Below, in pieces: positions 17,620 through 26,461 of a DNA stretch of 64,000 nucleotides. The notes beneath the pieces are model-generated. The model saw nothing but the letters and a program-made list of their open reading frames with translations, searched no databases and was not told where the DNA came from. Position 1 is the stretch's first letter, and the number at the start of each line of letters is the position of its first letter. The translations under genes and the position numbers were made by a program. This DNA comes from Streptomyces zhaozhouensis (GTDB taxonomy: Bacteria > Actinomycetota > Actinomycetes > Streptomycetales > Streptomycetaceae), in NCBI RefSeq assembly GCF_900230195.1, contig NZ_OCNE01000012.1, forward strand, positions 62,001-126,000. Direction: 5' to 3'.

Positions 17620-17715
17620 CCTGCGACCACGGTCGCGGCGACGGGCGCCCGCCGGAGCGAGGTCCTGGGGATGAGGCCCGAGGACTTCCGGACTGACGAC
17701 TGGCGAGCGAGCAGG
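17620..17715 (+). pseudogene. Tyrosine recombinase (integrase) remnant
   Basis: In the frame read from 17503, codons around 17637-17710 encode AATGARRSEVLGMRPEDFRTDDWRA. This matches the box I region of phage-type integrases (TGxRRSExLxLRxxDxD), including the catalytic Arg. Nothing upstream or downstream in any frame continues the enzyme, so this is a fragment. It lies about 110 bases from the 3' end of tRNA-Leu, the usual place for an integrase. The rest of the 17291-17825 stretch holds only the lyase terminator, a doubtful minus-strand ORF and the repeats at 17726-17775. Confidence 0.55.
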
Positions 17716-17725
17716 ATCACGTGTC

Positions 17726-17775
17726 GTTGGTCACGCGGAAAGTTACCAACGGGTTGGTCACGCGGTTGGTCACGC
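17726..17775. repeat. Three copies of GTTGGTCACGC
   Basis: Copies at 17726-17736, 17753-17763 and 17765-17775, with an inverted CCAAC element at about 17745-17749. They lie between the integrase fragment and the tRNA-Leu terminator, where integrase arm-type sites of an element would be. Confidence 0.6.
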
Positions 17776-17796
17776 AGCCCTTCTGGAAAACAGAAA

Positions 17797-17817
17797 AACC
17801 CCAGATAAACTGGGGTT
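17797..17817 (-). terminator. Rho-independent terminator of tRNA-Leu
   Basis: On the minus strand: AACCCCAG, loop TTTAT, CTGGGGTT, then a T-rich tail (TTTCTGTTTT). It begins a few bases after the encoded CCA end of the tRNA. Confidence 0.85.
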
Positions 17818-17822
17818 CTCTC

Positions 17823-17909
17823 TGGTGCGCGAGGGGGGAGTTGAACCCCCACGCCCTTTCGGGCACTGGAACCTGAATCCAGCGCGTCTGCCTATTCCGC
17901 CACCCGCGC
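17823..17909 (-). tRNA. tRNA-Leu (CAG)
   Basis: An 84-nt class II tRNA plus an encoded CCA (17823-17825). The acceptor stem GCGCGGG pairs with CTCGCGC, the anticodon loop is TTCAGGT (anticodon CAG), the variable arm is GTGCCCGAAAGGGCGT and the T-arm is GGGGG-TTCAACT-CCCCC. It is a likely integration target given the recombinase fragment next to its 3' end. Confidence 0.96.
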
Positions 17910-18139
17910 AAGCACCTTGTCGTCCGTCTCTCCCTGCCCCCGCGAGGACCGGAGCGCCTTCCGACACCCAGAAGGCTAGCACGCCCGCAAGGGTGCCCTC
18001 ACACGCCTTTTCGCACCCCCGTCCGCACCCCGCGCCCCCGCGCTGACCCGCGCACCGCCCCCGTCCCTCCGCATCACCTCCCGAGATGCGCGACACTGTT
18101 GCAAGCTCCCCCCTACGATCCGGGAGGGAGCCCCGGTGT

Positions 18140-18158
18140 CCAGGTGGGAACCACCTGG
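18140..18158 (+). promoter_or_regulatory. Hairpin in the fhaA leader region
   Basis: CCAGGTGG, loop GAA, CCACCTGG, about 75 bases upstream of fhaA. TACGAT elements at 18114-18119 and 18175-18180 could be -10 hexamers, but no good -35 accompanies them. The 17910-18234 gap holds only this and C-rich sequence. Confidence 0.4.
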
Positions 18159-18234
18159 GCGTCTCGCGCGTGGATACGATCAGCTAGCCCTACCACTTCA
18201 GCCGCGTGCCGGGACAACGGAGAAGGAGGTGCAC

Positions 18235-19083
18235 ATGGGAGTACTGAAGCGCTTCGAGCAGCGGCTGGAAGGCCTCGTCAACGGCACCTTCGCCAAGGTC
18301 TTCAAGTCCGAGGTACAGCCGGTCGAGATCGCCGGCGCGCTCCAGCGTGAGTGCGACAACAACGCCACCATCTGGAACCGTGAGCGCACGGTCGTCCCCA
18401 ACGACTTCATCGTCGAGCTGAGCACCGGCGACTACCAGCGGCTCAGCCCCTACGCCGGGCAGCTGGGCGACGAACTGGCCGGCATGGTCAAGGAGTACGC
18501 CAAGCAGCAGCGGTACACGTTCATGGGGGAGATCCGCGTCCACCTGGAGCAGGCCGAGGCGTTGGACACCGGCCTCTACCGGGTGCGCAGCCGCACGCTC
18601 GCCGCCTCGTCCTCGGGACAGGGCGCGCCCCCGCCGCCCTCGGCCCCGACCTATGGCGGACCGCCGCAGCAGCAGCCGTTCACCGGCTCCCCCGGCTACC
18701 CGCCGCCCGGCGCGCCGCCGCGCCCGCCCAACGCCCCGCCCGGGGCACCCCCGCGCCCGCCGAACGCGCCCTCGGCGCCCTACGGCCAGTCCGCGCCGGG
18801 CCGCACCCGCCGCTGGGTCGAGATCAACGGCACCCGCCACCAGATCTCCCGCGGCTCCCTGGTGATCGGCCGGAGCACCGAGGCCGACGTGCGCATCGAC
18901 GACCCCGGGGTCTCCCGCCGGCACTGTGAGATTCAGGCCACCGAACCGCCCTCCGTGCGCGACCTCGGGTCCACCAACGGGATCGTGGTGGACGGACAGC
19001 ACACCAAACGCGCTACGCTCCGCGACGGCTCACGGATCGTCGTGGGCAGCACCACAGTCATCTACCGGCAAGCCGAAGGGTAA
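18235..19083 (+). CDS. fhaA: FhaA: DUF3662 and FHA domain protein
   Basis: A 282-aa cytosolic phosphothreonine-reading adaptor. The N-terminal DUF3662 domain (about 1-125) begins MGVLKRFEQRLEGLVNGTFAKVFKSEVQPVEIA. A Pro/Gly-rich linker contains a repeated APPRPPNAPPG unit. The C-terminal FHA domain (about 195-280) shows GSLVIGRSTEADVRIDDPGVSRRHCEI and DLGSTNGIVVDG. In mycobacteria FhaA binds the phosphorylated pseudokinase domain of MviN to restrain peptidoglycan synthesis; a comparable pseudokinase is encoded next to murJ at the far end of this window. The ATG at 18235 has AAGGAGG. It is the first gene of the fhaA-pbpA block. Confidence 0.93.
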   Translation: MGVLKRFEQRLEGLVNGTFAKVFKSEVQPVEIAGALQRECDNNATIWNRERTVVPNDFIVELSTGDYQRLSPYAGQLGDELAGMVKEYAKQQRYTFMGEIRVHLEQAEALDTGLYRVRSRTLAASSSGQGAPPPPSAPTYGGPPQQQPFTGSPGYPPPGAPPRPPNAPPGAPPRPPNAPSAPYGQSAPGRTRRWVEINGTRHQISRGSLVIGRSTEADVRIDDPGVSRRHCEIQATEPPSVRDLGSTNGIVVDGQHTKRATLRDGSRIVVGSTTVIYRQAEG

Positions 19084-19093
19084 GCGGGGGGCA

Positions 19094-19609
19094 ATGTCAG
19101 AGCTGACCCTGACGGTCATGAGGTTGGGCTTCCTGGCCGTCCTGTGGCTGTTCGTCATCGTGGCGGTCCAGGTGATCCGCAGCGATCTGTTCGGCACCCG
19201 GGTCACCCAGCGCGCCGCCGTCCGACGCCCGGACCAGGCGGCGGCGCAGCGCCGACCGCAGCAGCAACAGCAGGGCCAGGCCAAGCCCGCGGGGCGCGGC
19301 AGGCAGCGGCGCGGCGCCCCGACCAAACTGGTCGTCACCGAAGGTTCCCTGACCGGAACCACTGTCGCCCTCCAGGGGCAGACCATTACGCTCGGCCGGG
19401 CACACGACTCGACCATCGTGCTCGACGACGACTATGCCTCCGGCCGCCACGCCCGGATCTATCCGGACCAGAACGGCCAGTGGATCGTCGAGGACCTCGG
19501 CTCGACGAACGGCACCTATCTCGACCGAGGCCGACTGACCACCCCGGTCCCCATTCCGCCCGGCGCGCCGATCCGGATCGGCAAGACGGTCATCGAGCTT
19601 CGGAAGTAG
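19094..19609 (+). CDS. fhaB: FhaB (FipA-like): membrane-anchored FHA protein
   Basis: A 171-aa protein with one N-terminal TM helix (about residues 7-27, VMRLGFLAVLWLFVIVAVQVI), a Gln/Arg-rich linker and a C-terminal FHA domain (TITLGRAHDSTIVLDDDYASGRHARIY, then DLGSTNGTYLDRGRL). It is expected to recruit Thr-phosphorylated partners of PknB to the division site or membrane. It starts 10 bases after fhaA and is followed by the phosphatase, so co-transcription is very likely. Confidence 0.92.
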   Translation: MSELTLTVMRLGFLAVLWLFVIVAVQVIRSDLFGTRVTQRAAVRRPDQAAAQRRPQQQQQGQAKPAGRGRQRRGAPTKLVVTEGSLTGTTVALQGQTITLGRAHDSTIVLDDDYASGRHARIYPDQNGQWIVEDLGSTNGTYLDRGRLTTPVPIPPGAPIRIGKTVIELRK

Positions 19610-19649
19610 GTCCGATCACAATGACGACCGGAGGGTGGGAGAGGCGCGC

Positions 19650-21131
19650 ATGAGTTTGTCACTGAGATTCGCCGCCGGCTCCCATGTCGGAATGATCCGG
19701 GCCCACAACGAGGACTCCGGTTACGCCGGCCCCCGCCTGCTGGCCATCGCGGACGGCATGGGCGGCCAGGCCGCGGGCGAGGTGGCCAGCTCGGAGGTCA
19801 TCTCCACCCTGGTCCCGCTCGACGACGACATCCCCGGCTCGGACCTGCTGACCTCGCTGGACGCCTCCGTCCAGCGCGCCAACGAGCAGCTGCGCGGCAT
19901 GGTCTCGGACGACCCCAGGCTGGACGGGATGGGCACCACGCTCACCGCCCTGCTGTGGACCGGCCAGCGGATGGGCGTCGTGCACGTCGGCGACTCCCGT
20001 GCCTATCTGCTGCGGGACGGCGAGTTGACGCAGATCACGCAGGACCACACCTGGGTCCAGCGGCTGGTCGACGAGGGGCGGATCACCGAGGAGGAGGCGA
20101 CCACCCACCCGCAGCGTTCCCTGCTGATGCGGGCGTTGGGCAGCGCCGACCGGATCGAGGCCGACCTCTCCATCCGCGAGGTGCGCCCCGGGGACCGCTA
20201 TCTGCTCTGCTCGGACGGCCTGTCCGGGGTGGTCAGCCTGGAGACCATGCGGGACGCCATGGTCACCAACGCGGCGCCGCAGGACACCGTGCGCGAGCTG
20301 ATCGAGCTGGCGCTGCGCGGCGGCGGCCCGGACAACATCACCTGCATCATCGCCGACGTCGTCGACATGGACAGCCAGGTCAGCGACACCCTGACCATGC
20401 AGCTCTCGGACGCCCCGCAGATCGTGGGCGCGGTCGCCGAGACGCAGGCGCAACGTTCGTCCGGCACCCCGCGCACCCCGGCGGCGCGCGCCGCCGAGCT
20501 GGGACGGCAGCAGCCGCCGCCGGCGGCGGCCGGCGGCGCCCAGGGCTCGCCCGACCCGACGACGGGCGTCTTCGGCCAGCTCTACCCGGACGACGAGTAC
20601 GTCACCCAGCGGCCCAAGCGCCGCCCGGTGCGGAACTGGCTGCTGGTCGGCCTCGCGGTCGCGGTGGTGGGCGGCGGGCTCTACGCCGGCTACCGCTGGA
20701 CGCAGACGCAGTACTACGTCGGGGTCAACGGCGACCACCTCGCGCTCTACCAGGGGTTGAGCCAGGGCCTCGGCCCGCTGGACCTCAGCAGCGTCAAGGA
20801 GGACCACCCGGAGATCAGGGTGGACTCGCTGCCCGCCTACCAGCGCAGCCAGGTGGAGAACGACATCTCCGCGGACAGCCTGGACGACGCCAGGGCGCAG
20901 CTGGGCGAGTTGGGCGCGCAGGCCGAGGTCTGCGACCTGCTCGCCGAGCAGTCCGAGGCCCCAGAGCCGCAGCAGCCGGAAGAGGAGCAGCCCGACGGGG
21001 AGCAGTCGGGCGAGCAGGGGACCGAGGGCGGTACCCCGGGCAAGGAGGACCCCGACGCGCCGACCGAGGAGCCGCAGGGTCCCGAGTTGACCGAGGAACA
21101 GCGCGAGTTGGCCAAGCAGTGCGGCACATAG
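19650..21131 (+). CDS. pstP: PP2C-family Ser/Thr protein phosphatase
   Basis: A 493-aa phosphatase that opposes PknB. The PP2C core (about 1-235) has RAHNEDSGY, ADGMGGQAAGEVASS, DGMGTTLTALL, VHVGDSRAYLLRDGEL, LCSDGLSGVV and GGPDNITCIIADV, supplying the metal-binding Asp residues. A TM helix at about 331-351 (NWLLVGLAVAVVGGGLYAGY) is followed by an outer domain of about 140 aa ending in a Glu/Pro/Gln-rich tail. The start ATG at 19650 follows GGGAGAGG. Confidence 0.94.
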   Translation: MSLSLRFAAGSHVGMIRAHNEDSGYAGPRLLAIADGMGGQAAGEVASSEVISTLVPLDDDIPGSDLLTSLDASVQRANEQLRGMVSDDPRLDGMGTTLTALLWTGQRMGVVHVGDSRAYLLRDGELTQITQDHTWVQRLVDEGRITEEEATTHPQRSLLMRALGSADRIEADLSIREVRPGDRYLLCSDGLSGVVSLETMRDAMVTNAAPQDTVRELIELALRGGGPDNITCIIADVVDMDSQVSDTLTMQLSDAPQIVGAVAETQAQRSSGTPRTPAARAAELGRQQPPPAAAGGAQGSPDPTTGVFGQLYPDDEYVTQRPKRRPVRNWLLVGLAVAVVGGGLYAGYRWTQTQYYVGVNGDHLALYQGLSQGLGPLDLSSVKEDHPEIRVDSLPAYQRSQVENDISADSLDDARAQLGELGAQAEVCDLLAEQSEAPEPQQPEEEQPDGEQSGEQGTEGGTPGKEDPDAPTEEPQGPELTEEQRELAKQCGT

Positions 21132-21175
21132 TGAGCGTCTAGTGCGCGTCGCAGCGGACCGAGAGACCTGAAGGC

Positions 21176-22576
21176 ATGAGCAGCAACAACAACACGACCG
21201 TCTCACCCGGCGGCCTGCCGAGCCGCCGGAACACCGAGCTGCTGATGCTGGTGTTCGCGGTGGTCATCCCGGTCTTCGCCTACGCCAACGTCGGCCTGGC
21301 CAAGGACGGGACGCTGCCCGCCGGGATGCTGGGCTACGGCCTCGGTCTCGGCCTGCTGGCCGGTGTCACCCACCTCGCGGTCCGCCGCTGGGCGCCCTAC
21401 GCCGACCCGCTGATGCTGCCGCTCGCCACCCTGCTCAACGGGCTCGGCCTGGTGCTGATCTGGCGGCTCGACCAGGAGCCGACCATCACCACCGACGCGT
21501 TGGGCGGCCCGATGGCCCCCAACCAGCTGATGTGGTCGACGGTGGGCGTCGCGCTCTTCATAGGGGTGCTGCTCCTGCTGAAGGACCACCGGCTGCTCCA
21601 GCGGTACACCTACATCTCGATGGTGGTGGCCCTGGTCCTGCTGGCGCTGCCGATCTTCGTCGGCAAGGAGATCAACGGCGCCCGGATCTGGGTGCAGATC
21701 CCGGGCGTCGGCTCCCTCCAGCCGGGCGAGTTCGCCAAGATCGTGATCGCGATCTTCTTCGCCGGCTACCTGATGGTGAAGCGCGACGCGCTGGCCCTGG
21801 CCAGCCGCCGCTTCATGGGGCTGTACCTGCCCCGGGGGCGCGACCTCGGCCCGATCCTGGTGATCTGGGCGATCAGTCTGCTGATCCTGATCTTCGAGAC
21901 CGACCTGGGCACCTCGCTGCTCTTCTTCGGCATCTTCGTCGTGATGCTCTACGTGGCGACGGAGCGCACGAGCTGGATCGTCTTCGGTCTGCTGCTCTCC
22001 GCCAGCGGCGCGGTCTTCGTGGCCAGCACCAACGCCCACGTCGGCGAGCGCGTCGACAACTGGCTCAACCCGCTGGACCGGGCCGCCAACGACGGGGTCA
22101 CCGAGACCGCGCAGGCGATGTTCTCGTTCGGCTCCGGCGGCCTCTTCGGCTCCGGGCTCGGCCAGGGGTACTCGCGGCTGATCAGCGGCATCGCGCCGAA
22201 GAGCGACTACATCCTGGCCACGGTCGGCGAGGAGCTCGGCCTGGCCGGGCTGATGGCGATCATCATGCTCTACGCGCTGCTGATCGAGCGCGGGATGCGC
22301 ACCGCGCTGGCGGCCCGTGACCCGTTCGGCAAGCTGCTGGCGATCGGCCTGGCCGGTGTCTTCGCGATCCAGGTCTTCGTGGTCGCCGGCGGCGTCACCG
22401 CGCTGATCCCGCTGACCGGCATGACCATGCCGTTCCTGGCGCAGGGTGGTTCCTCCGTGATCGCCAACTGGGCGCTTATCGCGCTCCTACTGCGCATCAG
22501 CGACACTGCCCGCAGACCCGCGCCCGCGCCGGCGCCCTCCCTCGACTCCGAGATGACTCAGGTGGTCCGTCCATGA
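21176..22576 (+). CDS. rodA: SEDS peptidoglycan polymerase, FtsW/RodA/SpoVE family
   Basis: A 466-aa polytopic membrane glycosyltransferase that polymerises lipid II with its partner PBP. About ten TM helices are visible. Family landmarks include the EINGARIW-QIPGVGSLQPGEFAKI block, the large outer loop around WLNPLDRAANDGVTETAQAMFSFGSGGLFGSGLGQG, and KSDYILATVGEELGLAG. The stop overlaps the start of pbpA as ATGA, which is the standard SEDS-PBP pairing. In this cluster it is the RodA-like paralogue rather than the dcw-cluster FtsW. Confidence 0.94.
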   Translation: MSSNNNTTVSPGGLPSRRNTELLMLVFAVVIPVFAYANVGLAKDGTLPAGMLGYGLGLGLLAGVTHLAVRRWAPYADPLMLPLATLLNGLGLVLIWRLDQEPTITTDALGGPMAPNQLMWSTVGVALFIGVLLLLKDHRLLQRYTYISMVVALVLLALPIFVGKEINGARIWVQIPGVGSLQPGEFAKIVIAIFFAGYLMVKRDALALASRRFMGLYLPRGRDLGPILVIWAISLLILIFETDLGTSLLFFGIFVVMLYVATERTSWIVFGLLLSASGAVFVASTNAHVGERVDNWLNPLDRAANDGVTETAQAMFSFGSGGLFGSGLGQGYSRLISGIAPKSDYILATVGEELGLAGLMAIIMLYALLIERGMRTALAARDPFGKLLAIGLAGVFAIQVFVVAGGVTALIPLTGMTMPFLAQGGSSVIANWALIALLLRISDTARRPAPAPAPSLDSEMTQVVRP

Positions 22577-24039
22577 ACAAGCCGATGCGCAGAGTGGCCG
22601 TGTTCTGCGGGCTGTTGATGCTGGCGCTGCTGGTCCGGGTGAACTACATCCAGTTCGTCCAGGCCGACGAGTTGCAGAGTCACGAGGACAACCGCCGGGT
22701 CGCCATCGAGCGTTACTCCAACCCGCGCGGCGACATCATCGTCGACGGCGAGCCGATCACCGGCTCCGAGGAGACGGACGACGCGGACTTCCGCTACAAG
22801 CGGACCTGGGAGGACGGCGAGATCTGGGCGCCGGTCACCGGCTACGCCTCGCAGGCGTTCGGCACCAACCAGCTGGAGTACGTCAACGACTCGATCCTCA
22901 CCGGCGACGACGACCGGCTGTTCTTCAACAACACGATCGACATGATCACCGGCAAGGACCAGCGCGGCGGCGACGTCATCACCACGCTCAACGGCGACGC
23001 CCAGCGCGCCGCGTTCGAGGGCCTGGGCGACCGCAAGGGCGCGGTGGTCGCGCTTGACCCGCGCTCGGGCGCGATCCTCACGATGGTCTCCACGCCGTCC
23101 TACGACCCCTCCTCGTTCGCCGGGTACGGCGCGGAGGACGGGGAGGCGTGGACCGCCCTGGAGAGCGACGAGGACAAGCCGATGCTCAACCGGGCGCTGC
23201 GGGAGACCTACCCGCCCGGCTCCACGTTCAAGGTGGTCACGGCCGCCGCCGCCCTGGAGAGCGGCCTGATCGACGACATCGACCAGGACACCGAGTACGA
23301 GGACCCGTACATCCTCCCGGACACGGACAACGTCCCGCTGGACAACCAGGTCCCCGGCGTCTGCGCCGACGCGAACGTCCGCGAAGCCATGCGTTACTCG
23401 TGCAACAGCGTCTTCGCCGGCCTGAGCAACGACGTGGGCAACGAGGACATGATCGAGATGGCCGAGCGCTTCGGCTTCAACGAGGAGCACTTCGTCCCGG
23501 TCCGGAGCAACGCGAGCATCTACCCGGAGGACAACCGCCCGCAGAACGCGATGGCCGGCATCGGCCAGGCGTCGAACCGGGCCACCCCGCTCCAGATGGC
23601 GATGGTGGCCAGCGCGGTCGCCAACAACGGCACGCTGATGTCCCCCTACATGGTCGACCAGCTGGTCGCCCCCAATCTGAACGTCATAGAGCAGCACGAC
23701 CCGGAGGAGCTGGGCGAGCCCGTCTCCGGGGACAACGCGCGGGAGCTCCAGGAGGCGATGGAGGAGGTCGTCGAGGCCAACAACATCGACCGCGGCTCCA
23801 TCGACGGCGACATCCGCATCGGGGGCAAGACGGGTACCGCCCAGCGCGGTGAGAACAACTCCGAGCCGCCCTACGCGTGGTTCATCTCCTACGCGATGAC
23901 CGACGAGGGCTCCCCCGTCGCGGTGGCCGTGGTGGTGGAGGACGAGGAGGTCGACCGGAACGAGATCTCCGGCAGCGGCCTGGCCGCGCCCATCGCGATG
24001 GACGTCATGGCGGCCGTGCTGGCCGACGACCAGGAGTGA
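22573..24039 (+). CDS. pbpA: Class B penicillin-binding protein (transpeptidase)
   Basis: A 488-aa transpeptidase with an N-terminal TM anchor (about 7-27). The three active-site motifs are visible: the serine motif in PPGSTFKVVTAAA (SxxK), YSCNSVF (SxN), and IGGKTGTAQRG (KTG). It crosslinks peptidoglycan with the SEDS protein encoded just upstream, overlapping by four bases. It lacks PASTA repeats, which are carried by PknB instead. Confidence 0.95.
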   Translation: MNKPMRRVAVFCGLLMLALLVRVNYIQFVQADELQSHEDNRRVAIERYSNPRGDIIVDGEPITGSEETDDADFRYKRTWEDGEIWAPVTGYASQAFGTNQLEYVNDSILTGDDDRLFFNNTIDMITGKDQRGGDVITTLNGDAQRAAFEGLGDRKGAVVALDPRSGAILTMVSTPSYDPSSFAGYGAEDGEAWTALESDEDKPMLNRALRETYPPGSTFKVVTAAAALESGLIDDIDQDTEYEDPYILPDTDNVPLDNQVPGVCADANVREAMRYSCNSVFAGLSNDVGNEDMIEMAERFGFNEEHFVPVRSNASIYPEDNRPQNAMAGIGQASNRATPLQMAMVASAVANNGTLMSPYMVDQLVAPNLNVIEQHDPEELGEPVSGDNARELQEAMEEVVEANNIDRGSIDGDIRIGGKTGTAQRGENNSEPPYAWFISYAMTDEGSPVAVAVVVEDEEVDRNEISGSGLAAPIAMDVMAAVLADDQE

Positions 24040-24297
24040 CGGCCCCGGTCGCCCCGCGCGGGCGCCGGGCACTCCTTTCCACGCCCCGGCGGGCAACCGG
24101 GAACCACCGAACACACGTCATATCCGGGACCGGCCTTGGGTCCGGTTGCGGTGTTGGGCGATACCGGTTGGATATCGGCCGCCCACCGCCACCCGGTGGG
24201 TTCATCCCCGCCGGGTACCGTAAGCCAGGGTCTGGCTCCCCAAGCCCGAGTACGACCAGGGGGGCGCGGCCGGGACCACACGGAGAGGGCTGGAAAC

Positions 24298-26301
24298 ATG
24301 GATGAGCCGCGTCGCCTCGGCGGGCGGTACGAGCTGGGCCAGGTGCTGGGCCGGGGCGGAATGGCCGAGGTCTACCTGGCTCACGACACCCGGCTGGGTC
24401 GCACCGTCGCGGTCAAGACGCTCCGTGCCGACCTCGCCCGCGACCCCACGTTCCAGGCCAGGTTCCGCAGAGAGGCGCAGTCGGCCGCCTCGCTGAACCA
24501 CCCGGCGATCGTCGCCGTCTACGACACCGGCGAGGACTATGTCGACGGGATCTCCATCCCCTACATCGTGATGGAGTACGTCGACGGTTCGACGCTGCGC
24601 GAGCTGCTGCACTCCGGGCGGAAGCTGCTGCCGGAGCGGGCGATGGAGATGTGCATCGGCATCCTCCAGGCGCTGGAGTACTCGCACCGCAACGGCATCG
24701 TCCACCGGGACATCAAGCCGGCGAACATCATGCTGAACCGCACCGGCCAGGTGAAGGTGATGGACTTCGGCATCGCCCGCGCCATGGGCGACTCCGGCAT
24801 GACCATGACCCAGACCTCGGCCGTGATCGGCACCGCGCAGTACCTCTCCCCCGAGCAGGCCAAGGGCGAGACGGTCGACGCGCGGTCCGACCTGTACTCC
24901 ACGGGCTGTCTGCTCTACGAGCTGCTGACCGTGCGCCCCCCGTTCCTCGGTGACTCGCCGGTCGCGGTGGCCTACCAGCACGTGCGGGAGGAGCCGCAGC
25001 CGCCCAGCGTCTTCGATCCGGAGATCACCCCCGACACCGACGCCATCGTGTTGAAGGCGCTGGTCAAGGACCCGGACTACCGCTACCAGTCGGCGGACGA
25101 GATGCGCGCCGACATCGAGGCCGCGCTGGACGGGCGCCCGGTCGGCGCCGCCGCGGCGATGGGCGCGGCGGGCTACGGCTACGACGACCGCCCCACCACG
25201 ATGCTGCGGCCGACCGACCCGGCGACCACGATGATGCCGCCCGCGGGGGACTCCGACGGGTACAACGACGACTACGGCCGCGCCGACCGCCGTCAGGGGA
25301 GCCGTCACACCTCGACGATCCTGCTGGTGCTGGCCGGCATCCTGGTGCTGGTCGGCGCCGTGCTGATCGGCCGGGCGATGTTCTCCAACGATCCGCCCGA
25401 GGGCTCGCTGAAGGTGCCGGACCTGGCGGGCGAGTCCGTCGAGGCGGCCGAGGAACGGCTGGACGGCCTCGGCTTCGCGTCCACCGTCGGGGACCCCGAG
25501 CCCTGCGAGGAGGAGAAGGAGACGGTCTGCCGGACCGACCCGGAGTCGGGGACCGAGCTGAAGGAGGGCGACACCGTCACGGTGATCCCCTCGGACGGTC
25601 CCGCGCCGGTCGAGCTGCCCGACGTCGTCGGCGACGCCTACGAGGACGCGGAGGCCGAGCTGGAGGAGCTGGGTCTGACCGTGCGCCAGGAGACGGAGGA
25701 GGCTCCGGACTCCGAGCCGGGCACGGTGCTCTCCCAGGACCCGGAGGGCGGCGTCGAGGTCGAGGCGGAGAGCGAGGTCACGCTGACCGTCGCCACCGCT
25801 CCCGAGCTGGAGTCGGTGCCGGACGTGGTCGGCAAGCCCTTCGAGCAGGCGCAGTCCGAGCTGACCGCCGCCGGGTTCACGGTGACCCGGCAGAACGCGA
25901 CGGACGACTCCAGGACGGAGGGAGAGGTCATCAGCCAGGACCCGGGCGCCGGCTCGCAGCAGGAGCCGGGCGGTCTGGTGACGCTGACCGTCGCGATGCC
26001 CTCGCAGGAGACCGAGGAGCCGCCGGAGGAGACGGAGGTGCCCAACGTCGTCGGCCAGAACCTGGAGCAGGCGCGGGGCACGCTGAACGGCGCGGGGTTC
26101 CAGCAGGTCAATGTCCAGGGGCCCGACGTCCCGCACGCCCTGGTGGTGTCCATGGACCCGCCGGCCGGCCAGCCGGCGGCGCCGGACACCCCGATCACCC
26201 TCACCGTCGTCGACCCGACCAACCCGGGTGACCAGGGCGGCCAGAACGGCGACCCGGGCGGCGGCCCCGGCGGGGGCGGCATCTTCGGGATGGGCGGCTG
26301 A
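24298..26301 (+). CDS. pknB: PASTA-domain Ser/Thr kinase PknB
   Basis: A 667-aa receptor-like kinase. The kinase domain (about 10-275) has GRGGMAEVYLA, the catalytic Lys in VAVKTLRAD, HRDIKPANIM, DFGIARAMG and APE-equivalent SPEQA. A juxtamembrane linker and a TM helix (about 341-360) follow. Four extracellular PASTA units start near LKVPDLAG, VELPDVVG, ESVPDVVG and TEVPNVVG and would bind muropeptides or lipid II. A Gly-rich tail ends the protein. A 258-base gap from pbpA, without a strong hairpin, suggests its own promoter. The ATG follows GGAGAGGG. Confidence 0.96.
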   Translation: MDEPRRLGGRYELGQVLGRGGMAEVYLAHDTRLGRTVAVKTLRADLARDPTFQARFRREAQSAASLNHPAIVAVYDTGEDYVDGISIPYIVMEYVDGSTLRELLHSGRKLLPERAMEMCIGILQALEYSHRNGIVHRDIKPANIMLNRTGQVKVMDFGIARAMGDSGMTMTQTSAVIGTAQYLSPEQAKGETVDARSDLYSTGCLLYELLTVRPPFLGDSPVAVAYQHVREEPQPPSVFDPEITPDTDAIVLKALVKDPDYRYQSADEMRADIEAALDGRPVGAAAAMGAAGYGYDDRPTTMLRPTDPATTMMPPAGDSDGYNDDYGRADRRQGSRHTSTILLVLAGILVLVGAVLIGRAMFSNDPPEGSLKVPDLAGESVEAAEERLDGLGFASTVGDPEPCEEEKETVCRTDPESGTELKEGDTVTVIPSDGPAPVELPDVVGDAYEDAEAELEELGLTVRQETEEAPDSEPGTVLSQDPEGGVEVEAESEVTLTVATAPELESVPDVVGKPFEQAQSELTAAGFTVTRQNATDDSRTEGEVISQDPGAGSQQEPGGLVTLTVAMPSQETEEPPEETEVPNVVGQNLEQARGTLNGAGFQQVNVQGPDVPHALVVSMDPPAGQPAAPDTPITLTVVDPTNPGDQGGQNGDPGGGPGGGGIFGMGG

Positions 26302-26337
26302 CCCCTACCGAGGCGGCCTGAGGACAGCGGCCGCACC

Positions 26338-26367
26338 TGACCGTTCCCGAGCGGTCGGGAACGGTCA
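26338..26367. terminator. Bidirectional terminator between pknB and a convergent gene
   Basis: A perfect 13-bp stem (26338-26350 with 26355-26367) with a GCGG loop. A second hairpin (GCCGAGGCG, 26403-26411 with 26418-26426, loop GCGAAA) lies closer to the convergent gene. Together they separate pknB from the minus-strand gene ending at 26462. Confidence 0.8.
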
Positions 26368-26461
26368 GGAACGGACCGAAAGCGAACGGCGAGCGGGTGC
26401 GAGCCGAGGCGGCGAAACGCCTCGGCCGTGCCCGCTCCGTCGTGTGCGGACCCGGTGCGGC

